64,000 bases of DNA, taken from the NCBI RefSeq assembly GCF_018861045.1, contig NZ_JAHKQJ010000002.1, positions 310,001-374,000 of the forward strand, in the 5' to 3' direction. Source of the stretch: Octadecabacter sp. B2R22. Its GTDB lineage: Bacteria; Pseudomonadota; Alphaproteobacteria; Rhodobacterales; Rhodobacteraceae. The translations under genes and the position numbers were made by a program. Numbering within the stretch: the first letter of the stretch is position 1; every line of letters begins with the position of its first letter. The notes beneath the pieces are model-generated. The model had not been told where the DNA came from and searched no databases. It saw nothing but the letters and a program-made list of their open reading frames with translations. This document shows positions 19,642 to 28,355 of the stretch, piece by piece.

Positions 19642-19668
19642 ATGGCGTCCCACTGGGGCGCCATTTTT
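19642..19668 (+). terminator. Terminator of the F1 operon
   Basis: A 10-bp stem (ATGGCGTCCC with GGGGCGCCAT, one wobble) with a 3-nt loop is followed by TTTTTC. It closes the atpHAGDC operon. Confidence 0.88.
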
Positions 19669-19747
19669 CGTTTCTGAGATCACTTTGTGCGTTTGGGCAT
19701 AGGTGAATATTCTAGTGAGGCAGTTCTGTTCGCGTTAGAGAATTACA

Positions 19748-20269
19748 ATGAAACGCATCATTATCACGGGGGCCAACGGGTCCGGCAAAAGCCATTTTGC
19801 TGCGCAGTGCCACGGTGCACGGCCAGATGTTCCTTTGATGTCCTTTGACGCGATCAAATTGACAACCAACTGGATCCAACGCCCGCGATCCGAAATTGAC
19901 GCAGATCTGGTGAACGCCATCCAAGGCGAGAGTTGGATTCTTGAGGGTGGCCCAAGCCTTTTGCCGCTGGCGCTCTCGCGGGCGGATGCGGTGGTCTGGC
20001 TCGATCCCCCCATCGCACTGCGCGCTTGGCGGTTGTTGAAGCGGCCCCTGAAAAGGCGGGGTATGACGCGCCCTGAGCTGCCTGATGGTAATCCTGACTA
20101 TCTCATGGAACAATACCGCTTCGCATGGCGCTCATTGCGGAAGGATACGCAGTTTCGTGCATCGATTGCCGTGGCCTTGTCCGGCATAACGATTCCCTTA
20201 TTGACGGTCTATTCTCGCGTTGATGCTGACAGTGCGTTGTCACTATGGGCGGGCGGGCACCCCGATTAG
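19748..20269 (+). CDS. P-loop nucleotide kinase-like protein
   Basis: The 173-residue protein starts with a clear P-loop, ITGANGSGKSHFA, and continues with a D-A-I acceptor loop (MSFDAIKL), WILEGG and VVWLDPP, the layout of small adenylate-kinase-like proteins annotated as 'DNA topology modulation' or AAA family. A C-terminal basic segment follows (LLKRPLKRRG). It may phosphorylate a small molecule; the substrate is unknown. It begins after the F1 terminator and ends 38 nt before the MFS gene. Confidence 0.75.
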   Translation: MKRIIITGANGSGKSHFAAQCHGARPDVPLMSFDAIKLTTNWIQRPRSEIDADLVNAIQGESWILEGGPSLLPLALSRADAVVWLDPPIALRAWRLLKRPLKRRGMTRPELPDGNPDYLMEQYRFAWRSLRKDTQFRASIAVALSGITIPLLTVYSRVDADSALSLWAGGHPD

Positions 20270-20307
20270 GGCTTGTCAGACAACACCAAAAGGCGTCACG
20301 TCGCCAA

Positions 20308-21510
20308 ATGAACAACCGCGCCTACATCTTTATCCTGATCACCCTGATGATCGACGCCATCGGCATCGGGATCGTCTTTCCGATCATGCCCGACCTCATG
20401 GCGCGTGTTGGGGCTGTTAGCACGGGCGAGGGGGCATTGTGGGGCGGTATCCTGATGGCGTCTTATGCTGGGGCTTTGTTTCTGTTCGCGCCTATTATCG
20501 GCAGCCTGTCGGATGCGTTTGGCCGCAAGCCGGTCTTGATCGCCGCTTTGATCGTTCTTGCGGTCGATTACGCAATTATGGCCATGGCGAGCGTGTTCTG
20601 GGTTCTGCTGATCGGGCGGATCCTCGCAGGGGTGGCGGGGGCGACCTATACCACGGCGACCGCCTATATTGCCGACATCTCCAGCCGCAAGGAACGGGCC
20701 GCGCGATTTGGGATGATTGGTGCCGCCTTCGGGGTCGGTTTTGTCATGGGGCCAGCCATTGGCGGGGTTGCCGCTACTTGGCACATCGCCGCGCCGTTCT
20801 GGATTGCTGCGGCCATGTCTGCATTGAATGTGCTGTTCGGTGTGTTTGTCCTGCCCGAGAGCTTGCCCGCGCACAAACGTCGCCCCTTTGGCTTTCGAGA
20901 CCTCAATCCGTTCAAGGCCATTATCGATGCCTTCAAAATACCTGGCCTCGCAATTCCGTTGATCTGTCTGTTCGTGTTTGAGTTCGCAAATATGGTCTAC
21001 CCGACGCTTTGGGCGTTCTTTACCCGCGAGCTGTTTGACTGGTCTACGGCGATCATTGGTATGTCATTGGCGGGGTATGGTATTTTGCTGGCAGGAGTCC
21101 AAGGAGGCTTGATGCCTGTGCTTATTTCGCGCCTCGGTGAATTTAGAACGCTTCAGATCGGCGTGCTTTCGGCCTTGATCGGGTTTGTCGGCTTTGGCCT
21201 GATTTCGACCGTCACGGGACTCATCCTTGTTTTGATCTTTGCGGCGCTCTCGGATTTATCACCGCCGATGATGACCGCAATGGCGGCCAACACGGTAGAG
21301 GAAGACAAACAGGGGTTGGTTCAGGGGGTTATCGCGTCTTTGTCCTCAATCGCAGCGTTCCTGGCGCCGTTGGTTGCCACAGGGGTCTTTGAGTCCTTTG
21401 TGGACGACACCGGTCTTTATCTCCCCGGCGCGCCGTTCTTGATGGCGGCGGTCTTGATTGTTTTGATTATCCCGCTGATCTACCGATTGCGCAGCGTTGC
21501 TCAATCGTGA
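20308..21510 (+). CDS. MFS transporter, TCR/Tet-like
   Basis: A 400-residue protein with 12 predicted membrane helices. The loop between helices 2 and 3 reads GSLSDAFGRKPVL, the MFS signature, and the N-terminal LMIDAIGIGIVFPIMPDL is that of the TetA/multidrug DHA1 branch. It probably exports a hydrophobic compound by proton antiport, but calling it a tetracycline pump would go beyond the evidence. ATG 20308 gives a normal N-terminus; a longer frame starting at 20245 overlaps the previous gene. No regulator of the TetR type lies beside it. Confidence 0.88.
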   Translation: MNNRAYIFILITLMIDAIGIGIVFPIMPDLMARVGAVSTGEGALWGGILMASYAGALFLFAPIIGSLSDAFGRKPVLIAALIVLAVDYAIMAMASVFWVLLIGRILAGVAGATYTTATAYIADISSRKERAARFGMIGAAFGVGFVMGPAIGGVAATWHIAAPFWIAAAMSALNVLFGVFVLPESLPAHKRRPFGFRDLNPFKAIIDAFKIPGLAIPLICLFVFEFANMVYPTLWAFFTRELFDWSTAIIGMSLAGYGILLAGVQGGLMPVLISRLGEFRTLQIGVLSALIGFVGFGLISTVTGLILVLIFAALSDLSPPMMTAMAANTVEEDKQGLVQGVIASLSSIAAFLAPLVATGVFESFVDDTGLYLPGAPFLMAAVLIVLIIPLIYRLRSVAQS

Positions 21511-21610
21511 CCGAAAGGGCTCTCGTCAAAACTGGGGCTTAAATCTGCCCAAATTTACTTCTATCACTGATCTTGGATGGATAATGGCCCCTTCGGGCTA
21601 ACGGTAAGAC

Positions 21611-21961
21611 ATGAAACGACTAAGAAACCACTTGATCGGAGTGGACCATGGCGACGTGGTCCTGTTCTCTGATTTTGAACATGATGGCGTGATGTGGACG
21701 GGTGAGGGCGCCCGGCAAACGCGTGCGCATGTGGAATTTTCCGAAAGCTTCCGATCCAACCCGGTTGTTCAGGTGTCGTTGTCGATGTTTGATATGTCCA
21801 ACAGCACCAATGCCCGCGCGGATGTGCAGGCCGAAGACATCACAACAGATGGGTTTGCCATCGTGTTTCGCACGTGGGGCGACAGTAAAATCGCCCGTGT
21901 GCGCGTGTCATGGCAAGCCTTCGGCGAACTGCGTCAAACCGATGAGTGGGATGTGTATTAA
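21611..21961 (+). CDS. H-type lectin domain protein
   Basis: The 116-residue protein consists almost wholly of an H-type lectin domain, the fold first known from snail agglutinin and discoidin. Recognisable parts are the H-V-E-F-S-E-S-F-R-S-N-P-V-V-Q-V-S-L strand pair and the closing strand RVSWQAFGEL. No signal peptide is visible, so it may act inside the cell or be exported by another route. In eukaryotes the domain binds N-acetylgalactosamine; the ligand here is unknown. It ends 2 nt before the convergent prs stop. Confidence 0.75.
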   Translation: MKRLRNHLIGVDHGDVVLFSDFEHDGVMWTGEGARQTRAHVEFSESFRSNPVVQVSLSMFDMSNSTNARADVQAEDITTDGFAIVFRTWGDSKIARVRVSWQAFGELRQTDEWDVY

Positions 21962-21963
21962 CG

Positions 21964-22983
21964 TCAGACGTTGGAATACATAACTTCGTAAATTGGCTGC
22001 AACGTCTTGTGATCAAACAAAGATGATACGGATGTGCCGTTCCATGTGTTCATAATCGCCTGAGCAAACATCGGCGCGGTTGGCACGATGCGAATGTTCT
22101 TACAGGCTTTCACTGCGTCCGTCGGTTCAATCGTGTCCGTTATCACGAGGTTCTTCATCACCGAGTTGCTGACACGTTCGATCGCAGGGCCAGACAACAC
22201 GCCGTGCGTAATGTAGGAGTGCACTTCCTTGGCACCGTGTTCCATCAGAACCTCAGCCGCTTTGCAAAGCGTGCCGGCTGTATCAACGATGTCATCCACG
22301 ATCAGGCAAACACGGTCTTTTACGTCACCGATCACAGTCATCTCAGCAACTTCGCCGGGTTTCCCGCGGCGCTTGTCAACGATAGAGAGTGGCGCGCCAA
22401 TCCGTTGCGCCAGATCGCGTGCGCGGGCCACACCGCCAACGTCAGGGGACACAACCATCACGTCTTCCATTTGCCCTTTGAAGTGGTGCATCGCGTCCAG
22501 CGCGAAGACAGGGCTGGCATAAAGGTTGTCCACAGGAATATCGAAGAACCCTTGGATCTGGGTGGCGTGCAAATCGAGCGTCAGGATGCGCTCAATGCCG
22601 GCTTCAACCAACATGTTGGCGACCAGTTTGGCGGTGATTGGTGTACGCGCCTTGGATCGGCGGTCCTGACGGGCATAGCCAAAGTAAGGGATCACAGCAG
22701 TGATACGGCCCGCAGATGAGCGGCGCAGCGCATCGGAAATGATCAGCAATTCCATCAGATTGTCGTTGGCTGGGTTCGATGTGGGCTGGATGATATACAT
22801 ATCCTCGCCGCGAACGTTTTCGTAAACTTCGACGAAAATCTCACCGTCGTTGAATCGTTCGACCCGTGCGTCCACAAGACCGACGTTGATGCCGCGATGC
22901 ATAGACATGCGCTTGGCGACGTTTTCTGCCAACGGCAGGTTGGCATTACCGGAAATGAGTTTCGGCTCGATGAGGTTTGGCAT
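21964..22983 (-). CDS. prs: Ribose-phosphate pyrophosphokinase
   Basis: The 339-residue enzyme makes phosphoribosyl pyrophosphate from ribose 5-phosphate and ATP. Diagnostic segments are [32 protein letters not shown], the KRRGKPGE catalytic flexible loop region and the PRPP-binding [17 protein letters not shown] 22983 gives [15 protein letters not shown], the usual start in Rhodobacteraceae. It serves purine, pyrimidine, histidine and tryptophan synthesis. Confidence 0.97.
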   Translation of the reverse strand: MPNLIEPKLISGNANLPLAENVAKRMSMHRGINVGLVDARVERFNDGEIFVEVYENVRGEDMYIIQPTSNPANDNLMELLIISDALRRSSAGRITAVIPYFGYARQDRRSKARTPITAKLVANMLVEAGIERILTLDLHATQIQGFFDIPVDNLYASPVFALDAMHHFKGQMEDVMVVSPDVGGVARARDLAQRIGAPLSIVDKRRGKPGEVAEMTVIGDVKDRVCLIVDDIVDTAGTLCKAAEVLMEHGAKEVHSYITHGVLSGPAIERVSNSVMKNLVITDTIEPTDAVKACKNIRIVPTAPMFAQAIMNTWNGTSVSSLFDHKTLQPIYEVMYSNV

Positions 22984-23079
22984 GTGCAGGGGTCCCAGAT
23001 GACAGATTCGTGACGTTGACACGGCGTAGCACGTCCTTAGGGTCTGACCAACAAACCAAGCACCGCTCAGGAGCACTAA

Positions 23080-23676
23080 ATGCCAAATATCGACTATTAC
23101 TTCGCAACCATTTCACCATTTACCTATCTGGCCGGACCAAAGTTCGAAGAGATCGCAAAGAAACACGGTGCGACGGTGACGTATAAGCCGCTGGACATCA
23201 TGGCGTTGTTTGCCCGCACCGGTGGCGTCCCGCCAAAAGACCGCCACCCCAACCGTCAGGAATACCGCCTGCAAGACATGCGTCGTCGCGCGATTGTCAC
23301 GGGCCAGCCGTTTACAATGAAACCAGCGTTCTGGCCGACAAACATGGCGCCGTCATCCTATGCGATTATCGCGGCACAAAACGCAGGCGGCGACGTGGGC
23401 GCACTGGTCAACGCGCTGACACGCAGCTGCTGGGCAGATGACAAGAACATCGCCGAGGATGACGTCATCCGCGCTTGTCTAGAAGAAACAGGGTTTGATC
23501 CTGCCTTGGCTGATAGCGGTTTGTTAGAGGGTGCAGACACCTACGCACGCAACCTTGAAGAAGCCGTCGCAAAAGGCGCGTTCGGCGCGCCGTTCTTTAT
23601 CTCGGACGCGGATGAACGGTTCTGGGGCGAAGACCGCCTAGACGATCTTGATCGTCATCTCGCTGGCGACTTTTAA
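23080..23676 (+). CDS. 2-hydroxychromene-2-carboxylate isomerase family (DsbA-like fold)
   Basis: The 198-residue protein begins [17 protein letters not shown], the thioredoxin-like start in which Ser replaces the active-site Cys, as in HCCA isomerases and kappa-class glutathione transferases. The end reads [25 protein letters not shown], where V/G-x-P-x-F-F forms the cis-proline loop. Known members isomerise a naphthalene breakdown intermediate with glutathione; no aromatic degradation genes are nearby, so the true substrate is open. It overlaps the convergent threonine aldolase gene by 4 nt. Confidence 0.9.
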   Translation: MPNIDYYFATISPFTYLAGPKFEEIAKKHGATVTYKPLDIMALFARTGGVPPKDRHPNRQEYRLQDMRRRAIVTGQPFTMKPAFWPTNMAPSSYAIIAAQNAGGDVGALVNALTRSCWADDKNIAEDDVIRACLEETGFDPALADSGLLEGADTYARNLEEAVAKGAFGAPFFISDADERFWGEDRLDDLDRHLAGDF

Positions 23677-24713
23677 GCGTTTAGGGCGGCGAGGAACGCA
23701 TCCACGCCGTCCGATCCCACCGACCAGTCACAGACCAGACGGCCAAGGACGGGCTCGTCGTCAGCCCCCTCAAGTGATCCCATGACGTAATATTGGGCAC
23801 CTGCCGCTTGGACCTTTTTGTGCAGGCCACGCGGCATTTCAAAGAACATCAGGTTTGCCTCGGGCTCGTTGGGGAACGACACGTCTTTGTGCGCGCGCAA
23901 CCCATCGGCCAGACGCTGGCCTGACGCATTCGCTGAAGTCGCCAAGTCGTGCCACAGGTTGTTCGTCAGATAGGCTTCTATTTGGGCGGACAGGTAGCGG
24001 TGTTTGGAAAACAGATGGCCACCGCGTTTACGGCGCAGCTCAAATTCCCAAGCGTGTTTCGGGTCAAAGAAGATAACTGCTTCGACACCCATCAGCCCGT
24101 TCTTGGTGCCGCCAAAGGACACACAATCAACACCGGCTTTCCACGTCATCTCGGCTGGGGTGCACCCCAACGTGACGATCGCATTGGAAAAACGCGCGCC
24201 GTCCAAGTGGGTTGCAACGCCAAATTCACGGGCAACGTCGGTCACGGATTTGATTTCATCCAGTGTGTAAACTGTGCCTTTTTCAGTGACTTGCGTGATG
24301 GACACGGGGCCGCGCTGTGGCCCGTGCACGCCGCGAGTTTCTTCGGCGTCCAATGCGGCCCGCAAGGTCTCTGAGGTCATTTTGCAGTTATCATCCCCGA
24401 CCAACGTCAGCTTGGCGCCGCTATAAAACTCGGGCGCATTGCATTCGTCTTCGTTGATGTGACTGGGCTTGGTGCAAAAGATGGTTTCCCACGGCTTCGT
24501 CAGCGTTGCCAAGGCAATGGAATTGGCTGCCGTCCCTGTGGCTGCCAGATAGACAGCGGCTTCGGGGGCTTCGAACAGGTCGCGCATCATCGCTGTAACG
24601 CGGGCCATTTCTTCGTCTGCGCCATAGCCAAAACGAAATCCTTCGTTCGCGCGCATCACAGCCTCCATCACAGAGGGGTGGGCCGGGCCGGAGTTGTCTG
24701 AGGCGAAAAACAT
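23673..24713 (-). CDS. Low-specificity threonine aldolase family (beta-eliminating lyase)
   Basis: The 346-residue PLP enzyme starts MFFASDNSGPAHPSVMEAVMRAN, typical of threonine aldolase, and has HLDGARFSNA and the lysine segment FGGTKNGLMGVEAVIFF. It cleaves threonine or allo-threonine to glycine and acetaldehyde. Its ATG directly follows the stop codon of ycgN with no gap, so the two are translationally coupled. This is the last gene of a MaoC-ribF-ycgN-aldolase transcription unit. Confidence 0.93.
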   Translation of the reverse strand: MFFASDNSGPAHPSVMEAVMRANEGFRFGYGADEEMARVTAMMRDLFEAPEAAVYLAATGTAANSIALATLTKPWETIFCTKPSHINEDECNAPEFYSGAKLTLVGDDNCKMTSETLRAALDAEETRGVHGPQRGPVSITQVTEKGTVYTLDEIKSVTDVAREFGVATHLDGARFSNAIVTLGCTPAEMTWKAGVDCVSFGGTKNGLMGVEAVIFFDPKHAWEFELRRKRGGHLFSKHRYLSAQIEAYLTNNLWHDLATSANASGQRLADGLRAHKDVSFPNEPEANLMFFEMPRGLHKKVQAAGAQYYVMGSLEGADDEPVLGRLVCDWSVGSDGVDAFLAALNA

Positions 24714-25184
24714 TTAATAAGGCTCCTCGATTATGTGGTCTTCCCAGTCGTCTTCAGGGGTGTTGGCTTCGCTGACGGTCAGGTCTTGCACCGATACGCC
24801 TGCATCATGAACCGATTGCGGTGTACCCGACACCAAAGGGTGCCAGTGGAACAGCGGTTTTCCCTCATGCAGAAGACGGTAGGCGCAGGTTTGCGGCAAC
24901 CAATACATGTGTTCCTGAATGGTACTGGGTGTCAGCACGATGCATTCGGGGACATAGGTGTGGCGGGTTTTGTAGGACGTACAAAGGCAATCTCTGTCAT
25001 CAAGAAGCTTGCAAGCGACGCGGGTCAACACGACCTCTCCGCTGTCTTCGTCTTCAAGCTTGTTCAGGCAGCATTTGCCGCAGCCATCACACAGCGCTTC
25101 CCATTCGGGCTGTGTCATCTTTGTGAGTGGGACATGGGCCCAGAATTCGGGCCGCACATCGCTGCGATCAATCGGATCAGACAT
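24714..25184 (-). CDS. YcgN family cysteine-cluster protein
   Basis: The 156-residue protein has the CDGCGKCC cluster followed by further cysteines in VACKLLDDRDCLC and YVPECIVL, the pattern of the UPF0153/YcgN metal-binding family. The function is unknown; bound zinc or iron-sulfur is inferred from the spacing. The start at 25184 overlaps the ribF stop by 8 nt; a longer frame within ribF is not supported. Confidence 0.9.
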   Translation of the reverse strand: MSDPIDRSDVRPEFWAHVPLTKMTQPEWEALCDGCGKCCLNKLEDEDSGEVVLTRVACKLLDDRDCLCTSYKTRHTYVPECIVLTPSTIQEHMYWLPQTCAYRLLHEGKPLFHWHPLVSGTPQSVHDAGVSVQDLTVSEANTPEDDWEDHIIEEPY

Positions 25185-26109
25185 TTGACAGAATTTCGCG
25201 CGCGCGTTCGCAGTCAGCATTCATCTGCGTGATAAGCGCATCAAGGCTGTCGTATTTTTCTTCGGGCCGCAGGTAGTCCACAAGTGCGATGCTAAGTTCC
25301 GCGCCATAAAGATCACCCGCAAAATCAAAGATATGGCTTTCGCAGTTGGGCGCATTCACACCAAACGTCGGACGAATACCAATAGAGGCAGCACCGTCAT
25401 AGCTGCCTTTGTGGGGGCCATCCAGAACGTCAACTTTGACGGCGTAGACCCCAAACCTTGGCTGATGCAGTCCTTTAATCGACATATTGGCCGTCGGAAA
25501 CCCAAGGTCGCGGCCACGTTGGTCGCCTTTGATGACGGGTCCGTCGATGCGGTGCCAATGGCCGAGCATTTCAGCCACGATGCGCAGTTCGCCATCGCTA
25601 AGTGCAGTCCGGATCGCCGTTGATGAAACATGACCAGCAGGCGTGGCGAGCAGTGGCGCAATCGTAACGCCAAAGCCGAACGCGGCGCCGAACGCTATCA
25701 GGTCTTCGGCGGTTCCTGCGCGGCCTTTGCCAAAACAAAAATCTTCACCGACCACGACATGGGTCAGCCCAAGGCGGTCTTTGATGAAGGTCTTCGCGAA
25801 CTCTTCAGGTGATAGCTCAGCAAGGGAGGTGTTGAATGGCACCTCATAAAGGCGCTCAACGCCCAGCTTTTCAAGGCGGTGGGCCTTAGTGACGGCATTC
25901 ATTAATCGGAATGCTTTCCCCTCTGGCGCAAAATATTCACGCGGGTGGGGTTCGAACGTTACGACGCCCAAGGGCGCGCCGTTCGCGACGCTGCGGGTCA
26001 GATCAATGACGGCTTGATGGCCTAAATGCACGCCATCGAAGTTACCGATGGCTGCCGCGGCGCCGCGATCTTGTGGGGCAATGAAATCTGGGTCTCGAAT
26101 GATGCGCAT
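25177..26109 (-). CDS. ribF: Bifunctional riboflavin kinase / FAD synthetase
   Basis: The 310-residue enzyme has an N-terminal FAD synthetase nucleotidyltransferase domain (AIGNFDGVHLGHQAVI; VVGEDFCFGKGRAG) and a C-terminal riboflavin kinase domain (GDQRGRDLGFPTANM; YDGAASIGIRPTFG). It converts riboflavin to FMN and FAD in the cytosol. It follows the MaoC gene after 36 nt and overlaps ycgN. No FMN riboswitch is seen in front of the unit. Confidence 0.97.
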   Translation of the reverse strand: MRIIRDPDFIAPQDRGAAAAIGNFDGVHLGHQAVIDLTRSVANGAPLGVVTFEPHPREYFAPEGKAFRLMNAVTKAHRLEKLGVERLYEVPFNTSLAELSPEEFAKTFIKDRLGLTHVVVGEDFCFGKGRAGTAEDLIAFGAAFGFGVTIAPLLATPAGHVSSTAIRTALSDGELRIVAEMLGHWHRIDGPVIKGDQRGRDLGFPTANMSIKGLHQPRFGVYAVKVDVLDGPHKGSYDGAASIGIRPTFGVNAPNCESHIFDFAGDLYGAELSIALVDYLRPEEKYDSLDALITQMNADCERAREILSNV

Positions 26110-26145
26110 AAGGCATCCGTAGCCCGCAAAACTGCAGGTTACAAG

Positions 26146-26601
26146 TCAGTCAAATTTGCGCGATGGCGCAAGCACAACGGCTTCGCCCTTGAGAACCTTC
26201 TTACCGTCGATTTCGCAGTAGGTTTCCATGGTGACGCGGCGCTTTGCGATGTCCATGTCCGACACCGTGACAACAGCCTCAACCATATCGCCGGGGCGCA
26301 CAGGGGCCAAGAATTTCAGGCTCTGACCAAGGTACACCGTGCCGTGTCCGGGCAGTTGTTCACCGATAACCGCGGAAATAAGGCCAGCTGTCAGCATTCC
26401 GTGCGCAATGCGACCTTCAAAGATCGTGTCTTGGGCATAGGCATCATCGAGATGAACGGGATTGCGGTCTGTGGAGACTTCGGCAAACAGCTCGATGTCG
26501 CGATCTGTGATGATCTTACGCAAAGACCGAGACATGCCGATTTCGATGTCTTCGATACAGATGGTTCCGCGGGGCGCATTGTCGAGCATATCATGATCCA
26601 T
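26146..26601 (-). CDS. MaoC family dehydratase
   Basis: The 151-residue hot-dog-fold protein has the (R)-specific enoyl-CoA hydratase motif: FAEVSTDRNPVHLDDAYA with catalytic D and H, and IAHGMLTAGLISAVIG. Short MaoC proteins like this hydrate enoyl-CoA, often linking fatty-acid oxidation with polyhydroxyalkanoate synthesis (PhaJ). It is the first gene of the ribF transcription unit and has a good promoter upstream. Confidence 0.92.
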   Translation of the reverse strand: MDHDMLDNAPRGTICIEDIEIGMSRSLRKIITDRDIELFAEVSTDRNPVHLDDAYAQDTIFEGRIAHGMLTAGLISAVIGEQLPGHGTVYLGQSLKFLAPVRPGDMVEAVVTVSDMDIAKRRVTMETYCEIDGKKVLKGEAVVLAPSRKFD

Positions 26602-26641
26602 GGGGTAATAATAAAACTTCTAACGTAGATTGATTGAAACT

Positions 26642-26671
26642 TTATTACTTTGCAAGCGCAGCAATTGTCAA
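26642..26671 (-). promoter_or_regulatory. Housekeeping promoter of the MaoC-ribF unit
   Basis: On the minus strand TTGACA (26671-26666) and TAATAA (26647-26642) are 18 nt apart, in a markedly AT-rich stretch 40-70 nt before the MaoC ATG. The -35 box is a perfect consensus match. Confidence 0.65.
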
Positions 26672-26683
26672 GAGATTCTTAAC

Positions 26684-27559
26684 TTATTTCAGGAAGCCAA
26701 TTGAGTAGGTCGGGGTCACCATTTCCGCAATAATGTAGGCATTTAAGGCATCTTCATCAGGCTGCTGCACGGTTTTGGTTTCCTCGGCTGACAGCCCGCC
26801 TGTGATAAACAGAGTGTCGATGTCTTCTTGTTGCCCGCCGAGGATGTCAGTGCGAATCCCATCTCCGATGGCGATGATGCGCGGATCAGACAGTGATCCG
26901 GCGAGTGCTGCGTAGCGTCGACGTGCAAGATCGTAGATCGGCGGGTGAGGTTTCCCGAAATAGAGGCTCTCGCCGCCCATTTCAGTATAAAGCGCAGCCA
27001 ATGCGCCCGCACACCATTCACGTGTTTCACCGCGATCGACGATGATGTCAGGGTTGGCGCAAAGCAGTTTTAGCCCCTTGGATTTAGCATAAAGGAAATC
27101 AGCGCGGTTCACGTCCACGTCGGCTTGCGTATCAAAGGGGCCGCAGCAGACGATGCCCTCGGCCTGATCCAGCGTAACCTTTTGAATATCAACGGGACTA
27201 TCGATGATGCTGAGCGGTTTGAAAAAGTCGTCATCACGGGGTGTTTCGCCCATAAAGTAGACCTTTTCACCAACAATACCACGAAACATTGCGGCGCGGG
27301 CGCTGTCGCCAGACGTCGCGATAGCGTCCCAGCAATCATCGGGTGCGCCCATATCGGAAATCTGTTTGGCCACAGAATCCCACGGACGAGGGGAGTTCGT
27401 AACGAGGACAACAATGCCGCCCGCCGCGCGGTAGGATTGCAAGGCCGCTACAGCGTCCGGATAGGCTGTGATGCCATTGTGAACACAGCCCCAAAGATCG
27501 ACGAAAGCCACGTCGTATTGGGCAGAGATTTCGGCGAAAGAGGTGACGATCTGAGACAT
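26684..27559 (-). CDS. TIGR01459 family HAD-type hydrolase
   Basis: The 291-residue protein opens with a HAD motif I, VAFVDLWGCVHNGI, in which the second Asp of DxD is replaced by tryptophan-glycine as in the TIGR01459 group, then LVTNSPRP (motif II), GKPHPPIYDLA (motif III lysine) and IAIGDGIRTDILGGQQ (motif IV). These resemble NagD/4-nitrophenylphosphatase-type enzymes. The loss of the second Asp suggests unusual chemistry or substrate; the substrate is not known. The family is found mainly in alphaproteobacteria. Confidence 0.9.
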   Translation of the reverse strand: MSQIVTSFAEISAQYDVAFVDLWGCVHNGITAYPDAVAALQSYRAAGGIVVLVTNSPRPWDSVAKQISDMGAPDDCWDAIATSGDSARAAMFRGIVGEKVYFMGETPRDDDFFKPLSIIDSPVDIQKVTLDQAEGIVCCGPFDTQADVDVNRADFLYAKSKGLKLLCANPDIIVDRGETREWCAGALAALYTEMGGESLYFGKPHPPIYDLARRRYAALAGSLSDPRIIAIGDGIRTDILGGQQEDIDTLFITGGLSAEETKTVQQPDEDALNAYIIAEMVTPTYSIGFLK

Positions 27560-27691
27560 GAAAACGGGCCTTTCGGGCGATATGGTCCCGGTATGGTTCG
27601 GGTAAGGTTCAGGTATGGGACCAATGTTGCCTAAAGAGGCTAACCTAATGGAATGTCGCCAACAATGCTGGATTGGGCAGGTTTGGCGTGT

Positions 27692-28204
27692 TCACGCCTG
27701 ACGTGCGAAGAGATAGCCCCCTTTTAGGTGTTCGACGGTCCATGGGCTGTTTTGGGTCCGAAGCGTGGATGTGAAGTCCGGGATGTTTGAGGTTTCATCC
27801 GCGATCAGCAGCCACCCGTTCGGGCGGATGTGGCCCAGAAGGCGGGTCAGGACTGCGCGGCGATCCGGTGCACTGAGCATATGCAAGGTGCGGTCGATCA
27901 AGATGACATCGAAAGTGCCTGACGGGACATATGACACGATGTCGGCCACGATGCCCTGTATTGGAAGGCCGTCTTTGGTGGCCGCATCGTTGAGCGCGCG
28001 AATGCCGTTGGGCGAGAGATCCACGCCCGTCACATGGTGACCTTTGCGGGCCATGAAAACGGCGTCGCGCCCCTGACCGCAACCAACATCAAGAATGCGG
28101 GCGTTTGGGTGATCGAAACGGTCGAAAAACTCCACGAAGATCGGGGTCGGTTCCCCGAGTGCGTTTTCGGTTTCGCCATAAAGTTTGTCGTAGTTGTATG
28201 CCAT
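27692..28204 (-). CDS. Class I SAM-dependent methyltransferase (TehB-like)
   Basis: The 170-residue protein has a clear motif I, ILDVGCGQGRDAVFMARKG, then VTGVDLSPNG (motif II) and VILIDRTLHMLS (motif IV). The order and the N-terminal MAYNYDKLYGE segment resemble TehB/thiopurine-type small-molecule methyltransferases. The start at 28204 is chosen by family length; a frame reaching back to 28342 crosses the neighbouring terminator. The substrate is unknown. Confidence 0.82.
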   Translation of the reverse strand: MAYNYDKLYGETENALGEPTPIFVEFFDRFDHPNARILDVGCGQGRDAVFMARKGHHVTGVDLSPNGIRALNDAATKDGLPIQGIVADIVSYVPSGTFDVILIDRTLHMLSAPDRRAVLTRLLGHIRPNGWLLIADETSNIPDFTSTLRTQNSPWTVEHLKGGYLFARQA

Positions 28205-28287
28205 GTACCAAGGATACCCGAGCCGTGGCGAGATGGCTAAGTGAAATATGTCGTGAGCGGTTGAGGGCGAGGCAGGTTCAGATGCAA

Positions 28288-28318
28288 CAAGGCCCGCAGC
28301 GTGGAGCTGCGGGCCTTG
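28288..28318 (-). terminator. Terminator-like hairpin after the pyrophosphatase gene
   Basis: A perfect 13-bp inverted repeat (CAAGGCCCGCAGC with GCTGCGGGCCTTG) with a 5-nt loop lies 38 nt past the end of the minus-strand pyrophosphatase gene. On that strand it is followed by TTG-TTG-C rather than a pure T-run, so it is strong as a hairpin but imperfect as an intrinsic terminator. Confidence 0.65.
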
Positions 28319-28355
28319 GAGAAATTGCGTAATGGGGGTCACCCATCCAAAGAGA

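Noticed and set aside
20308-21510. Tetracycline resistance gene
   Set aside because: The protein is of the wider TCR/Tet MFS branch, but there is no TetR regulator and the likeness is not specific for tetracycline pumps.
25177-26145. FMN riboswitch near ribF
   Set aside because: ribF follows the MaoC gene after 36 nt and no structured leader is present.
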